DNA of 64,000 bases from G963422445 sp963422445 (GCA_963422445.2 OY729512.2:1364001-1428000), one strand, 5' to 3'. Positions 30,216 through 39,945 are shown, counted from the stretch's first letter. Translations and numbers: made by a program. The notes: generated by a model from the sequence alone, not told the origin.

Positions 30216-31224
30216 GCCGGGGGCGGGCCGGTTGGAACATTGTCACGTCCTTTTCCATCGCCGGCGCCAACAACTTCGACAGCAGGGGCCGGCGCTCCCA
30301 TGCCGACCGGTACGAGCGGGCGGACGAGTTCGTGGAGGTCGCCAAGAAACTCTGGGACAGCTGGGCGGATGACGCCATCCTGGACGACCGCGAGGCCGGC
30401 TATTTCTACCGCCGCGAGCGGGTAAGGCCCATCGACCACCACGGCCCCACTACGATGTGGCGGGGCCGCTGAATATCCCGCGCGGCCCCCAGGGGTGGCC
30501 GGTGCTCGTTCAGGCCGGGTCCTCGGATACCGGCAGGGACTTCGCGGCAAGGCACGCCGAGGCGGTTTTCACCGCCCACATGACCAAAGCGACCGCGCAG
30601 GAATTCTACACGGACCTGAAGGCGCGAACGGTCGCCGGCGGACGGCCCGCCGACCAGTGCCTGATCCTGCCCGGCATCAGCATGATCATTGCCGGCACGG
30701 AGGTCGACGCCAAACGGATGGAGCGGGAACTCAACGAGATGGCCGATGTCGAGACGAGCCTCTCGCGCCTCTCCCAGCGCTTCGACGATCACGACTTCTC
30801 GCATATCCCCCTCGACCGCGTGCTCACGGTCGGCGATTTCCCCGACCCGGCCGAAAATCAGAGCTCGCGCGGCCGCACGGAGCTGATCGTAGGCGCTGTC
30901 GAGCGGGAAAGGCTGACGATGCGACAGCTCCTGGGAAAGCTGGCCGGCGCGCGCGGGCATTTCGTCATGACGGGAACGCCCGAGCAGATCGCCGACACCA
31001 TCGAAGAGTGGATCGACGACGGCGCGGCCGACGGTTTCAACGTCATGCCGCTGCTTCTTCCGCATATGCTGGACGTATTCGCCGACGAGGTGGTACCGAT
31101 CCTCAAGCGCCGCGGGCGTTTTCGTGCAGAATATACCGGCGCGACCATTACGGCTTGCAACGGCCATCGGCATAGCGCCCCGGCAAAGACGCGAGGCGGC
31201 AGCCTCCACGAGATTTTCCAGTGA
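30216..31224 (+). pseudogene. Flavin-dependent monooxygenase (NtaA/SnaA/DszA, LLM class), truncated and frameshifted
   Basis: The frame starts at the IS edge with GRAGWNIVTSFSIAGANNF, normally about residue 130 of this family, so the N-terminus is lost. It continues with HADRYERADEFVEVAKKLWDSW. Near 30448 one C is missing from a C-run and the frame changes. Then come PLNIPRGPQGWPVLVQAGSSDTGRDFAARHAEAVFTA, the C-terminal GARGHFVMTGTPEQIADTI and DGFNVMPLLLP. These enzymes use FMNH2 from a partner reductase to oxidise sulfonates, aminopolycarboxylates or thiophenes. Truncation and frameshift make it inactive. A TTC38-like gene follows 12 bases later. Confidence 0.82.
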
Positions 31225-31236
31225 GGAACACAGGAC

Positions 31237-32557
31237 ATGGCAGACGGTTCGCGAGCGAAGACCGGCTTGAGCGCAAACGCCGAGGCCGCGCGGCACATCG
31301 ACGAAGCCATACGCGCGATTACGCTCAACTACGGCGACGCCAACGGGTATCTGGCGCAGGCGCGCGAGGCCGACCCCGGCTGCGCGATGGCGGATATCCT
31401 CGAAGCCTGGCTCCTGGCACTGACCAAGGACGGAGCCCAGCTGGCGCGCGCGCGAACTGCTTTCCGGCATCGCCGGGGCCGGGCTGACGGGGCGGGAGGC
31501 GCAGCATCTGGCGGCGCTGCGCCATGCCGCGAACGGCCGATGGCCGTCGGCCGTCGCCGTGCTTGACCGCCACCTGATGGAGGATCCGTGCGATCTGGCC
31601 GCCCATCAATGCGCCCTTCGCCTCGACGGCTATCTCGGCCGCTTCCATCGCGAGGCCGGCCGCGCTGCCCGCGCCCTGCCGTTCTGGTCGAAGGACGACC
31701 CCGACTACGGCATTATGCTGTCGTTCTACGGTTTCGGCCTGGAGGAGCTCGGGGACTTCGCCCGTGCGGAGGACACCGCCCGCGCCGCGGCAGAGCTCAC
31801 GCCATACGGCTACTGGCCGCATCACGCTGTCTCGCACGTATTGGAGATGACCGGCCGGCCGGACGAGGGCATCGCCTGGATGGAGGATCGCCTGCCCTAC
31901 TGGTCCAATCCGAAATGCAACAACCGGGTCCACATCTGGTGGCACAAGGCGCTGTTCCACATCGAACTCGGCCGGTTCGGGGACGCGCTCGCGCTCTATG
32001 ACAGCGAAGTCCTGCCTGCGATGCGCGTTGCTGGCACACAACTCTGCAACGCCGCGTCGCTCCTCTGGCGGCTCGGGACGCTCGGTTGCGAGGCGGGCGA
32101 GCGCTGGAGCCAGCTGCTTCCGCTCTGGCAGGGGCTGCTCCCCGGCATGACGAGCCCGTTCAATGAAGTCCATGCCGCAATGGCCGCGCTCTGCGCTGGC
32201 GACAGGGCCGCCTACGAGGCGGTGCTCGGCGGCATGAAACGGACCGCCGCCGCGAACAGCGAGATCGCGCCCGCCTATCGGGACATTTCCATCCCCGTCG
32301 CCGAGGCGATGGCCTGCTTCGTCGATCGCGACTATGCCGGCGCCGTTGACGGCCTACTCGCGGCCGAAGCCCATCTCTGGCGCATGGGCGGAAGCATTGC
32401 GCAGCGCGATCTCGTGGCGTGGACGCTCACGGAGGCGGCCATCCGCTCAGGCCGGCGCAATGTTGCGCTGGCACTCGCAAACGAACGGTTGGCGCTCAGG
32501 CCCGGGAGCGCCGTGAACCGGCGCTTCCTGCAAGAGGCCCAGGCCATCGCGGCCTGA
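31237..32557 (+). pseudogene. TTC38-like tetratricopeptide protein with a CG-dinucleotide frameshift
   Basis: The first part (MADGSRAKTGLSANAEAARHIDEAIRA) and the second (from about 31460) belong together. In the second frame the sequence reads ELLSGIAGAGLTGREAQHLAALRHA and runs into AVLDRHLMEDPCDLAAHQ. The break is in a GC tract at 31442-31453 (GGCGCGCGCGCGAA); adding one CG unit restores a continuous frame. The long remainder shows TPR-type helices and the TTC38 segments YGYWPHHAVSHVLEMTGR, NRVHIWWHKALFHIELG and SLLWRLG. TTC38 proteins have no agreed function. It probably belonged to an operon with the monooxygenase upstream. Confidence 0.72.
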
Positions 32558-32601
32558 CGCCGGCATGTTTCGTCAAGGTTGCGGCCTGCGCTTTCCGGCG
32601 G

Positions 32602-33702
32602 TCAGGCTTCGTACAGGTTTCGGGCTACGACATCTTCGTTCCACTCCAGGCCCACCCCGGGCACATCAGGGATGTGCAGATGGCTGTCCCTGATCTCATA
32701 GGGTTCTTGCAGGATCGGATCGGCCCAGTCCTGCCACTCCAGCCAATGCGCGGTTTCGGTCGCCCGCATCGCATGGGCGCCGACCTCGGGATAGAGGTGC
32801 GTTGACATCGGGATGCCGGCCGCGCCGGCAATGGCTGCCGCGCGCATCCATCCGGTGATGCCGCCGATGCGCATGAAATCCGGCATCGCATAGTCGCAGG
32901 CCCCGGCGCGCAATGCCTTGTGCAGATCGCGCGGCCCGTAGAAATTCTCACCGATCTGCAGGGGCGTCCTGAGCTCCCGGGCGAGTTGGGCGTATCCGTC
33001 GAAATTATCGTAGACAACCGGCTCTTCCAGCCAGGCCAATCCAAGATCGTCGAGCATGTGGCACCGGCGCAACGCTTCCGCCATGTCCAGGCCCTGGTTG
33101 AAATCGATCATCAGATGCATGTCTTCGCCAACCGCCCGGCGAACGGCATCGATCGTGGCAAGGTCGTCCCTCGGATCTTCCCGGCCGAGACGCAGTTTCA
33201 CGCCCTCGAACTGTCCCTCATCGCGGATCTCGACGGCCTCGGCGGCGACTTCGGAGGGAGATTTCAGCCAGAGCCCGTTGCTGTTGTAGGCGCGCACCGG
33301 ACCGGGCGAGCCGCCGAGCAAGGTGCACAACGGCATGCCGGCGGCTTTGGCCAAGGCGTCCCAGGCCGCCATGTCGATGCCGGAAACGGCGATCATGGCC
33401 ATGCCTTCGTAACCGACGAAGTGCAGCGACTTTCGTGCGGTTTCGTAAATTTCGGCCGGCGCCAGCCTTTGGTCCTTGAGCATCGCCCCCATATCGCGCA
33501 AGGCCGGCACGAGATAGTTCATGGACTTGACGATGTAGGGCTCCAGATAGCTGCGCCCGACGATCCCTTCCTCAGTCTTCAGATCGATCAGGATAAGCGG
33601 CCAATCCGCAATGGTCGCGATCCTGGCGATTACGGGGCGCTTCAGCTTGAGAACCACGGCGCGCACATCGACGCTGTGGAAGGTCAGTGTTTCGGGCGTC
33701 AT
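32602..33702 (-). CDS. Enolase-superfamily enzyme (mandelate racemase-like dehydratase/racemase)
   Basis: The 366-residue protein has a full capping domain and barrel. Catalytic positions are visible: GVKLRLG (Lys169/Arg171 in the KxR position), LMIDFNQG (Asp200), WLEEPV (Glu226), QIGENFYG (Glu252) and STHLYPEVGAH (His302). Lys plus His as opposite bases, as in mandelate racemase, allows racemisation or dehydration of a sugar acid or hydroxy acid. It is the last gene of the minus-strand run that begins at the LacI regulator and MetE-like gene, although 214 bases separate it from them. The sugar-type ABC transporter nearby supports a sugar-acid substrate, as inference. No lesion is seen. Confidence 0.88.
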   Translation of the reverse strand: MTPETLTFHSVDVRAVVLKLKRPVIARIATIADWPLILIDLKTEEGIVGRSYLEPYIVKSMNYLVPALRDMGAMLKDQRLAPAEIYETARKSLHFVGYEGMAMIAVSGIDMAAWDALAKAAGMPLCTLLGGSPGPVRAYNSNGLWLKSPSEVAAEAVEIRDEGQFEGVKLRLGREDPRDDLATIDAVRRAVGEDMHLMIDFNQGLDMAEALRRCHMLDDLGLAWLEEPVVYDNFDGYAQLARELRTPLQIGENFYGPRDLHKALRAGACDYAMPDFMRIGGITGWMRAAAIAGAAGIPMSTHLYPEVGAHAMRATETAHWLEWQDWADPILQEPYEIRDSHLHIPDVPGVGLEWNEDVVARNLYEA

Positions 33703-33916
33703 CTATCGGGACTCCATCGGCGTTGCGGGGGCTCTCGATGCATCCGTACAACTGGCGCTGAAAGGCCTGCGGATTGTCGATCGGGCTTCGGTTTACCGGT
33801 ATCCGGCTTCTATCGGCCGCCAAGGGCATCGAGTTCGCGACAGACCCGGGATCCGGCGCTTAACAACAGGTCTGACGGCGCGGCGGCAACCGCCGTCCGC
33901 AGAGCGCCACGGCGCA

Positions 33917-35056
33917 TCAGAACAACTCTTCGCTTGCGATCGCCGCCCCCTCGGCAAGCGCCCGAAGTTTTGCGAAGACGATTTCCGGGTCCACAACGCC
34001 ATATCCCGCGAACGTCGCGAACCCGCAGTCGGTTCCGGCGATAACCCGCTCCCGCCCGACGATGTCGGCGAAGCGCAGGATGCGGTCGGCGACGTTGCGC
34101 GGGTGCTCGACATAGTTGGTGGTGCTGTCGATCACTCCGGGAATGAGCACCAGATCGTCGGGCAGGTCGGCATCCCGCCAGGCCCGCCATTCATGGCCGT
34201 GGCGGGGGTTCGCGGTCTCGAACAGCAGGCCCCCCGCCTTCACTTTGAGGAGCACGGGAAGCACCTTCTCCATCGCGATGTCGTGGGTATGGGGTCCTTC
34301 GTAGTTTCCCCAGCAGATGTGTAACCGGACCTGCTCGCGCGGCACGTCGGTCAGCGCCTCGTTGATCGCCTCGACATGCATTTCGGCGATGCTGAGGAAC
34401 GCTTCGTCGTCCAGCTGCGGGAACACGACATGCCGGCCGAGGGCGAGATCCGGCGCATCGATCTGCAGCGTCAGGCCCGCCGCCGCGATCGTCTCGTATT
34501 CGGTGCGCATCGCGGCGCCGAGATCCCGCACATAGGATTCGTGATCCGGATGGAAATCGGACGGCTGGAACTGGGCGATGACGCCGGGCGAGGCGGAATT
34601 CATGAACCCGGCGGAAAATCCTGTCTTTTCGAGTGCGCCGCGGAACCTGGCAATGTCCTCGTCCAAAGGGCCGCGGTCCTTCACCGCGATGGGCCCGACA
34701 CACCGCGGACTGCGGTAGGTCGGCGTGCCGCCGCTCGCGGCCAGCTTCTTCAGGTAGCCGGGAAAATCGGCGAGGTCCGCGGGCGGCCGCCGCGGGCTGT
34801 CCCCGTCGAAGCCGGTCAGGCGGTCTTTGATATAGGTGGCGTAGGAGATCTTGCCGAGCTCGCCGTCCGAAGGCAGGTCGATACCGACGGCGCGCTGCCG
34901 CGCGACGATGGCATCCACCGCATCGTCCAGGCAGGTCCGGAACGCGGCCGGATCGAAGTCCCCGCCGCGCTCGCGCGCGAAAAGCCCGGCGGCAATGCCG
35001 TCGGGCCTCGGAAGGCTGCCGACATGGGTCGTCTGGATATGGTCGGTATTGAACAT
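33917..35056 (-). CDS. MetE-like protein (cobalamin-independent methionine synthase C-terminal family)
   Basis: The protein of about 379 residues matches the MetE catalytic-domain family. It has TTHVGSLPRPDGI at the start, RAVGIDLPSDGELGK, LHICWGNYEGPHTHDI (metal and substrate region) and a FATFAGYGVVDPEI C-terminal part with a Cys in GTDCGFAT. These features give His, Glu and Cys ligands for zinc. Many such short MetE-like proteins act in catabolic clusters, not methionine synthesis, transferring or removing small groups. A ribosome binding site (AAGGGAAGC) supports ATG 35056; the longer frame up to 35113 overlaps the regulator gene. It sits just downstream of the LacI gene, probably in the same transcript. 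Confidence 0.82.
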   Translation of the reverse strand: MFNTDHIQTTHVGSLPRPDGIAAGLFARERGGDFDPAAFRTCLDDAVDAIVARQRAVGIDLPSDGELGKISYATYIKDRLTGFDGDSPRRPPADLADFPGYLKKLAASGGTPTYRSPRCVGPIAVKDRGPLDEDIARFRGALEKTGFSAGFMNSASPGVIAQFQPSDFHPDHESYVRDLGAAMRTEYETIAAAGLTLQIDAPDLALGRHVVFPQLDDEAFLSIAEMHVEAINEALTDVPREQVRLHICWGNYEGPHTHDIAMEKVLPVLLKVKAGGLLFETANPRHGHEWRAWRDADLPDDLVLIPGVIDSTTNYVEHPRNVADRILRFADIVGRERVIAGTDCGFATFAGYGVVDPEIVFAKLRALAEGAAIASEELF

Positions 35057-35088
35057 GCTGCTTCCCTTGTATGGCGTGCCCGGCTGGG

Positions 35089-36201
35089 TCATTTCATCCC
35101 GGCGGGCGCCCAAATGACCGTTCCGTCCTGGTCGCGGACCGGTTCTCCCGGCAGACGCGCGCTGCCTCGCACCGCAAGGCGGCCGGGCACCACCCGGTGG
35201 TGCGAGAGTATCGACGAGCTCTCGATCTGTTCCATCATCAGCTCGACTGCCGCGTCAACCATAAGTGCGACCGGCAGCGTGAAGGAGGTGAGCGAAAAGC
35301 TCGGCCAGTTCGCCGCGCCGACATCGTCGTAGCCGACGATGGAGACGTCCTCCGGGACACGCAGCCCAAACTCGTGCCGGGCGACCTCCATGACGGCGAG
35401 CGCCATGTGGTCGCTGCCGACGAAAACGGCATCGGGCGGTTTGTCCGCCGCGAACAGGCCGCGCGCAGCGGCCCGGGTATCCGCCAATTCGAGGTTGCCC
35501 TCGGCATAGCCGATCTGCGCGATTCCGTGCCGCAACAGCCCCTCGCGAAACCCGGCCTCGCGGTCCCGGTTGGTCGAGGAGATCGCGGCGCCCGCGATGT
35601 AGGCGAACCGGCGGTGGCCGCCGGCGACCAGGAACTCGGCGATCTGCCGTCCGCCATTGCGGTCGTCGCTGGTCACGCTGGAGCATAGCGGGTGCTCGGT
35701 CATGCGGTTGAACATGACGACGGGCACGCCGGCGGCGGCGCATTCGTCGGACAGGTCGGAGGAGAGCGTCGTGGATGCGAGCAGGAGCCCGTCGACCCGA
35801 TACTGCATGATCTGTTCGAAGACCGGGTCGGAATGGCGGTCCTTGAACCCGGTGAACAGCAGCATCTGGTAGCTGCGCTGCTGCAGCCTGGCGGCCAGTT
35901 TCTCGAGAACGTCGGGATAGATCATGTTGTCGAGATACGCCATCACGACGCCGACGATCCGCGAACGGTTGGTGATCAACGACCGCGCCATCGCGTTCGG
36001 CCGGTAGCCCAGTTCCCGCGCCGCGGCGAGGACTTTCTCGCGGGTCTTGGGAGCGACGCTTGCGCCCGGAGTAAAGGCCCTTGAGACGGCCGACTGGGAG
36101 ACGCCGGCCCGGCGCGCGACTTCCTCCGCGGTCACCGCATGCCGGGCTGCTGCCGCAGGGCCGCCTTCCGGCCGTGGCATGCCGCCTCCGCCAGCGGACA
36201 T
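35089..36201 (-). CDS. LacI-family transcriptional regulator
   Basis: The 370-residue protein has the N-terminal LacI helix-turn-helix TAEEVARRAGVSQSAVSRAFTPG, then the hinge region KVLAAARELGYRPNAMARSL. A periplasmic-binding-protein-like ligand domain follows (MAYLDNMIYPDVLEKL, VVMFNRM, SVTSDDRNGGRQIAEFL, AVFVGSDHMALAVMEV and VPEDVSIVGYDDV). It most likely represses the neighbouring sugar transporter and catabolic genes. A candidate operator with LacI-type symmetry lies at 38415-38430. The exact start is uncertain; Met8 (MPRPEGG) is an alternative. Confidence 0.92.
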   Translation of the reverse strand: MSAGGGGMPRPEGGPAAAARHAVTAEEVARRAGVSQSAVSRAFTPGASVAPKTREKVLAAARELGYRPNAMARSLITNRSRIVGVVMAYLDNMIYPDVLEKLAARLQQRSYQMLLFTGFKDRHSDPVFEQIMQYRVDGLLLASTTLSSDLSDECAAAGVPVVMFNRMTEHPLCSSVTSDDRNGGRQIAEFLVAGGHRRFAYIAGAAISSTNRDREAGFREGLLRHGIAQIGYAEGNLELADTRAAARGLFAADKPPDAVFVGSDHMALAVMEVARHEFGLRVPEDVSIVGYDDVGAANWPSFSLTSFTLPVALMVDAAVELMMEQIESSSILSHHRVVPGRLAVRGSARLPGEPVRDQDGTVIWAPAGMK

Positions 36202-36233
36202 CCCCGTCCTCCGCCCAGGCGGCGCGCAGCCGG

Positions 36234-37259
36234 CTATTGTTCGAACCGGGGCGCGACCGGATTGTCGCTGCCGCGCACGACATAGGCGATTGCGGGTTCC
36301 GGTCCGCGGCTCCGGAAGCTGCGGGGAATGCCCACCGGGACCGACATCGTGTCGCCGCGCCGCATGACGACCTCGCCGTCCGGCCAGGACACCGTGAGTT
36401 CGCCCTCATGCACGAACACCACCTCGGGCTCGAAGCGGGTATGCGGGGGAATGCGTGCACCGCCCGCCATGCGTAGCTGGCGCAGGGCGAATCCGTGTTG
36501 CCACCCGCCGTCTATCGGGCCTGCCGGGAACCCGTCAGCGGTATCGACCAGATTGAGGACCCCGCATTCCTCGACGCCCTCGCCCGCGAGAAGAGAAGCG
36601 GGATTGGCGGCCATGTCGCAACCGCGGCAGAGGCCCTTTTGCATCTCCGCCATCGGCGGTGTCGCCCAGGCGGCCAACTGGGCCGGCGATGGCGGCTCCT
36701 CCAGTTCGGCGCCGGGCGGGAGGCTCGCGCCCTCCGCAGTGTCGATCAGTTCGCCACCCTTGAGCAGCCGGAGCCCCGTCCGTTCGGCGCGCGCAAATAC
36801 CTCGGGCGCCCATGCTACCTGGCCGGGATCGTCACTGCCCAGCACGACCCAGAGAAAGCCCAGCCCCTCGTCGAGCTTTTCGAAGCCTCGGAACATGCGG
36901 ACCGGGACGGAAACCACGTCCCCCGGCGCGGCGTCGAGATGGCCGTCCTCCCTGTCGGGACCGAACAGAATCCGCCAATGCCCGCTATGGACGACGAAGA
37001 CCTCCGCGGTCGTGTGGGAATGCTGGGAGTTGACGCAGCCTCCGGGCTGGCGCGCTCCGCCGATGTTGAAGCCGTGCGGCTCGGCGATATGCACATACTG
37101 CCCGGGGTTTTCCGCAACGCCCGGGCCGATGATGCAGAAATTCTCCTTCTTGTCGGAGCCGGGGGTGCGGGAATCGAGGAAAGCGGCCTCGCAAGCGACG
37201 AGATCGTCATATCGAACGAGCCTGCTTTCCATCGCATTCTGGGTCCAGGAAGTCACCAC
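36234..37259 (-). CDS. Double-cupin protein
   Basis: The 341-residue protein has two cupin folds. The first contains SQHSHTTAEVFVVHSGHWRI and the second RIPPHTRFEPEVVFVHEGELTV, with typical PGD/RGDTMSVPVG second motifs. The first cupin keeps the two histidines and Glu of a metal site. The second has only one of them, so it may be structural. The function could be a dioxygenase, isomerase or sugar-binding protein; sequence alone does not tell. The start is GTG at 37259, overlapping the TAG stop of the upstream ABC ATPase gene, with GGAGA just before. Translation is probably coupled. Met10 (37232) is the alternative start. Confidence 0.8.
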   Translation of the reverse strand: MVTSWTQNAMESRLVRYDDLVACEAAFLDSRTPGSDKKENFCIIGPGVAENPGQYVHIAEPHGFNIGGARQPGGCVNSQHSHTTAEVFVVHSGHWRILFGPDREDGHLDAAPGDVVSVPVRMFRGFEKLDEGLGFLWVVLGSDDPGQVAWAPEVFARAERTGLRLLKGGELIDTAEGASLPPGAELEEPPSPAQLAAWATPPMAEMQKGLCRGCDMAANPASLLAGEGVEECGVLNLVDTADGFPAGPIDGGWQHGFALRQLRMAGGARIPPHTRFEPEVVFVHEGELTVSWPDGEVVMRRGDTMSVPVGIPRSFRSRGPEPAIAYVVRGSDNPVAPRFEQ

Positions 37260-38338
37260 TATTCTCCTTGCGGATCGGGCGGCGCCGACGGCACGCGCTC
37301 GCCGCTGCCGGAATCGAACAGATAGATGCGCGAGGCGTCGACCTCAATGCCGACACGCTCGCCGATGCTGTACCGCACATGGCGGTCCGCCTTCGCAGCG
37401 ATCCTGTTCTCGCCGATCTCCAGCGTCACCAACACGCTCTCGCCCGTGAGTTCGGAAGCGTAGACCGGCGCGTTGAAATCGCCCTCGCCCGCTGCCGTCA
37501 GTTTCAGGTCCTCCGGCCGCACGCCGAGCACGAGATCGCCGCGCGGAGGTGCGGCGATCGGCGCGACCGTCGTGCCGCCGACCCGGAACCGGTCTTCCGC
37601 GACCTCGCCCTCAAGCAGGTTCATCGCCGGCGAGCCGATGAAACCGGCGACGAACAGGTTCCTGGGATGGTTGTAAATCTCGTCGGGAGGCCCGAGCTGC
37701 TGAATTCGCCCCTCGTTCATGATCGCCACGCGGTCGGCGAGCGTCATCGCCTCGATCTGGTCGTGGGTGACATAGACCGTGGTGATCTGGAGCTCGTGGC
37801 TGAGATGCTTCAACTCGGCCCGCATGGTGACCCGGAGCTTGGCGTCGAGATTCGACAGGGGTTCATCCATCAGGAAGACCTGCGGACGGCGCACGATGGC
37901 CCGTGCGAGCGCGACGCGCTGGCGCTGACCGCCGGAGAGCTCGCGGGGCTTGCGCTCGAGCAGGTCGCCGAGCTGCACCTTCTCCGCCGCCGCGCCCACG
38001 CGCTTGCGAATCTCTGCTCCCGGCGTGCGCCGGACCTTCAGGGGATAGGCAATGTTCCCGAACACCGTCATATGCGGGTAGAGGCCGTAGTTCTGGAACA
38101 CCATGGCGACGTCCCGATCCTTCGGCAGTTCGTCGTTGACCATGCGGTCTCCGATCCAGACCTCGCCCCCGGTCGGCTCCTCCAGCCCGGCGATCATCCG
38201 CATCGTCGTGGTCTTGCCGCACCCGGACGGTCCCAGCAGGACCAGGAATTCGGTGTCCGCGATTTCCAGCGACTGGTTGTCGACCGCGACCACATCCCCC
38301 CATCGCTTGGTCAGATTGCGCAACGAGATCGTTGCCAT
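37259..38338 (-). CDS. Sugar ABC transporter ATPase, MalK/UgpC type
   Basis: The 359-residue protein contains LLGPSGCGKTTTMRMIAGLEEPT (Walker A), ELSGGQRQRVALARAIVR (signature) and VFLMDEPLSNLDAKLR (Walker B). It ends in a TOBE/MalK regulatory domain (LGVRPEDLKL). ATG 38338 is chosen because GGAGGG lies close upstream; the longer frame has no site. It energises the permeases encoded divergently at 39946-41660. Its shared upstream region with the binding-protein gene contains the candidate LacI operator. Confidence 0.93.
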   Translation of the reverse strand: MATISLRNLTKRWGDVVAVDNQSLEIADTEFLVLLGPSGCGKTTTMRMIAGLEEPTGGEVWIGDRMVNDELPKDRDVAMVFQNYGLYPHMTVFGNIAYPLKVRRTPGAEIRKRVGAAAEKVQLGDLLERKPRELSGGQRQRVALARAIVRRPQVFLMDEPLSNLDAKLRVTMRAELKHLSHELQITTVYVTHDQIEAMTLADRVAIMNEGRIQQLGPPDEIYNHPRNLFVAGFIGSPAMNLLEGEVAEDRFRVGGTTVAPIAAPPRGDLVLGVRPEDLKLTAAGEGDFNAPVYASELTGESVLVTLEIGENRIAAKADRHVRYSIGERVGIEVDASRIYLFDSGSGERVPSAPPDPQGE

Positions 38339-38414
38339 CCCATCCCTCCGGTTCCCTGCGCGATCGTTCGGTAGCTGCCGCGGCGGTGCCGGGCAACTCA
38401 CGGCGCAAGGAAAA

Positions 38415-38430
38415 TTGCATACGCATGCAA
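38415..38430. promoter_or_regulatory. Candidate LacI-family operator between divergent transporter genes
   Basis: TTGCATACGCATGCAA is a near-perfect palindrome: the half-sites TTGCATAC and TTGCATGC differ at one position, and a central CG is present as expected for LacI-family operators. It lies 77 bases upstream of the ATPase gene and 155 bases upstream of the binding-protein gene. The regulator at 35089-36201 is the obvious candidate to bind it. Confidence 0.6.
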
Positions 38431-38584
38431 AAAAAGCTAGCGACCTTGAGTCCAATTGTGCAACCTACTCTGGAACGACATCCAAGCCGAAGGTTCTCCG
38501 GTGGAGAATCGCCTGCATGAGCCGGGTAGAGCTGGGTCTGGAAACCCTGTCCGGTTGTCGGAATAACATCATTCGGAGGAGACC

Positions 38585-39907
38585 ATGCAAACAACCCGAA
38601 GGACGCTGATAGGCACCCTGCTGATCGGAGCGGTTGCGGCCGGACTCGTCTGCGGCGCGACCCTTGCGAACGCCGCCGATGCGTTGCCCTACGGCCTCAA
38701 GTCCGGAAAGCCCTATGCCGGAACCAAGCTCACATATCTCGCCCCGGTAGCCGGCCAGTACGAAGGCCACGAGGCGAGGGTCAAGGAGTTCACCGACCTG
38801 ACGGGGATCGAGGTCGAGTTCGAGTTCATTCCCTTCCGCAACCTTCTGGAAAAGATCCTCGCGATCAAGGTCGGGGGCGACGCCGATCCGGACCTCATCA
38901 ACTACAAGGATGACTGGGGACCGGGGCTGAAGGACATGTTCGTGCCCATCGACGAAATGATGGCTGAGGACAAGGTCACGCTCGACCGCTATTACCCCGC
39001 GCACCAGCTCGGTGTCACCTACGACGGCATGATCTACGGCCTGCCGCTGCGCGGCCATGCCCAGCTCATGTTCTACCGCAAGGATTTGCTGGAAAAGCAC
39101 GGGCTTTCCGTGCCCAGGACCTGGGACGAGCTCGCCGAGGTGGCGAAGGTTATCAAGGACAAGGAAGGCATCGGCATCGGCATGTACTATTCGCCGAAGG
39201 CCGCCCAGAACGTCGCGGTGTGGATGAATATCCTGTGGAGCAATGGCGGCGAGCTGTTCCAGGACGGCAAAGTGATCTTCAACTCGCCGGAGGCGGTCGA
39301 GGCCCTGAAATACTATGTCGCGCTGGAGAACGACCTGAAGGTGAATTCCGAAGGCGCCAAGTCCTTCGAGCAGTATGACGGCTCGCTATCCATGGGCGCA
39401 GGCCAGAGCGCGTTCTTCATGGGCTGGTGGTGGCATTACGGCTCCCGCATTCTCGGCAAGAACACCACGCTCATGCCGGAGCAGGTGGGCTTCGCGCCGC
39501 TGCCCGCGTTCCGCGGCGAGGAGTCGACGACGTTTGCGATGTCGATGCCGACCGCGATCAACGTGAACTCCAACAAGCAGGAAGCCGCATGGGAATTCCT
39601 GAAATGGGTCAGCAACCCGGATTTGGAAAAGCTCAATGTCACCGAGAAGGAAAAGCGCAACGTCATCGTCGCGCTGCACAAGAAGAACATGATGGACGAG
39701 GAGGTCAACGCAGCGAACCAGGGACTGCAGATGGCCGCCGCGGGCAGCCTCGAGAGCTCGCGGATCTTCCCTCAGCTGGCCGTCTGGCCGGAGGTCATGC
39801 AGGTGTTGGCCAATGCGATCTCGGATGCGGTTAGCAACGGCGCCGATCCGAAGGAAGCGCTCGACGCTGCCGCCGAGCAGGCGCAGAAACTGGTCGACCG
39901 CGGCTGA
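38585..39907 (+). CDS. Periplasmic sugar-binding protein, family 1
   Basis: The 440-residue protein has a Sec signal peptide with a twin-Arg-like start (MQTTRRTLIG) and cleavage after ANA at residue 30. The mature part shows a family 1 solute-binding fold, including TGIEVEFEFIPFRNLLEKI, GLPLRGHAQLMFYRKDLLEKHGL, and ALWEFLKW-type helices (AAWEFLKWVSNPD). The ribosome binding site GGAGGAG is excellent. It is followed by two permease genes in order and is transcribed divergently from the ATPase and cupin genes. A carbohydrate, possibly sulfated, is the likely ligand given the sulfatase downstream; this is inference. Confidence 0.92.
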   Translation: MQTTRRTLIGTLLIGAVAAGLVCGATLANAADALPYGLKSGKPYAGTKLTYLAPVAGQYEGHEARVKEFTDLTGIEVEFEFIPFRNLLEKILAIKVGGDADPDLINYKDDWGPGLKDMFVPIDEMMAEDKVTLDRYYPAHQLGVTYDGMIYGLPLRGHAQLMFYRKDLLEKHGLSVPRTWDELAEVAKVIKDKEGIGIGMYYSPKAAQNVAVWMNILWSNGGELFQDGKVIFNSPEAVEALKYYVALENDLKVNSEGAKSFEQYDGSLSMGAGQSAFFMGWWWHYGSRILGKNTTLMPEQVGFAPLPAFRGEESTTFAMSMPTAINVNSNKQEAAWEFLKWVSNPDLEKLNVTEKEKRNVIVALHKKNMMDEEVNAANQGLQMAAAGSLESSRIFPQLAVWPEVMQVLANAISDAVSNGADPKEALDAAAEQAQKLVDRG

Positions 39908-39945
39908 GCGGGCGGCCCATGAAGGTGTGAGCCGGGCGCATCGCG

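Noticed and set aside
27812..30472. Very long plus-strand reading frame (886 codons) across the DruA/Tn5 element
   Set aside because: It is antisense to the DruA-transposase gene, which has clear domains. The long frame follows from GC-rich codon structure; only its last ~85 codons overlap the monooxygenase fragment in the correct frame.
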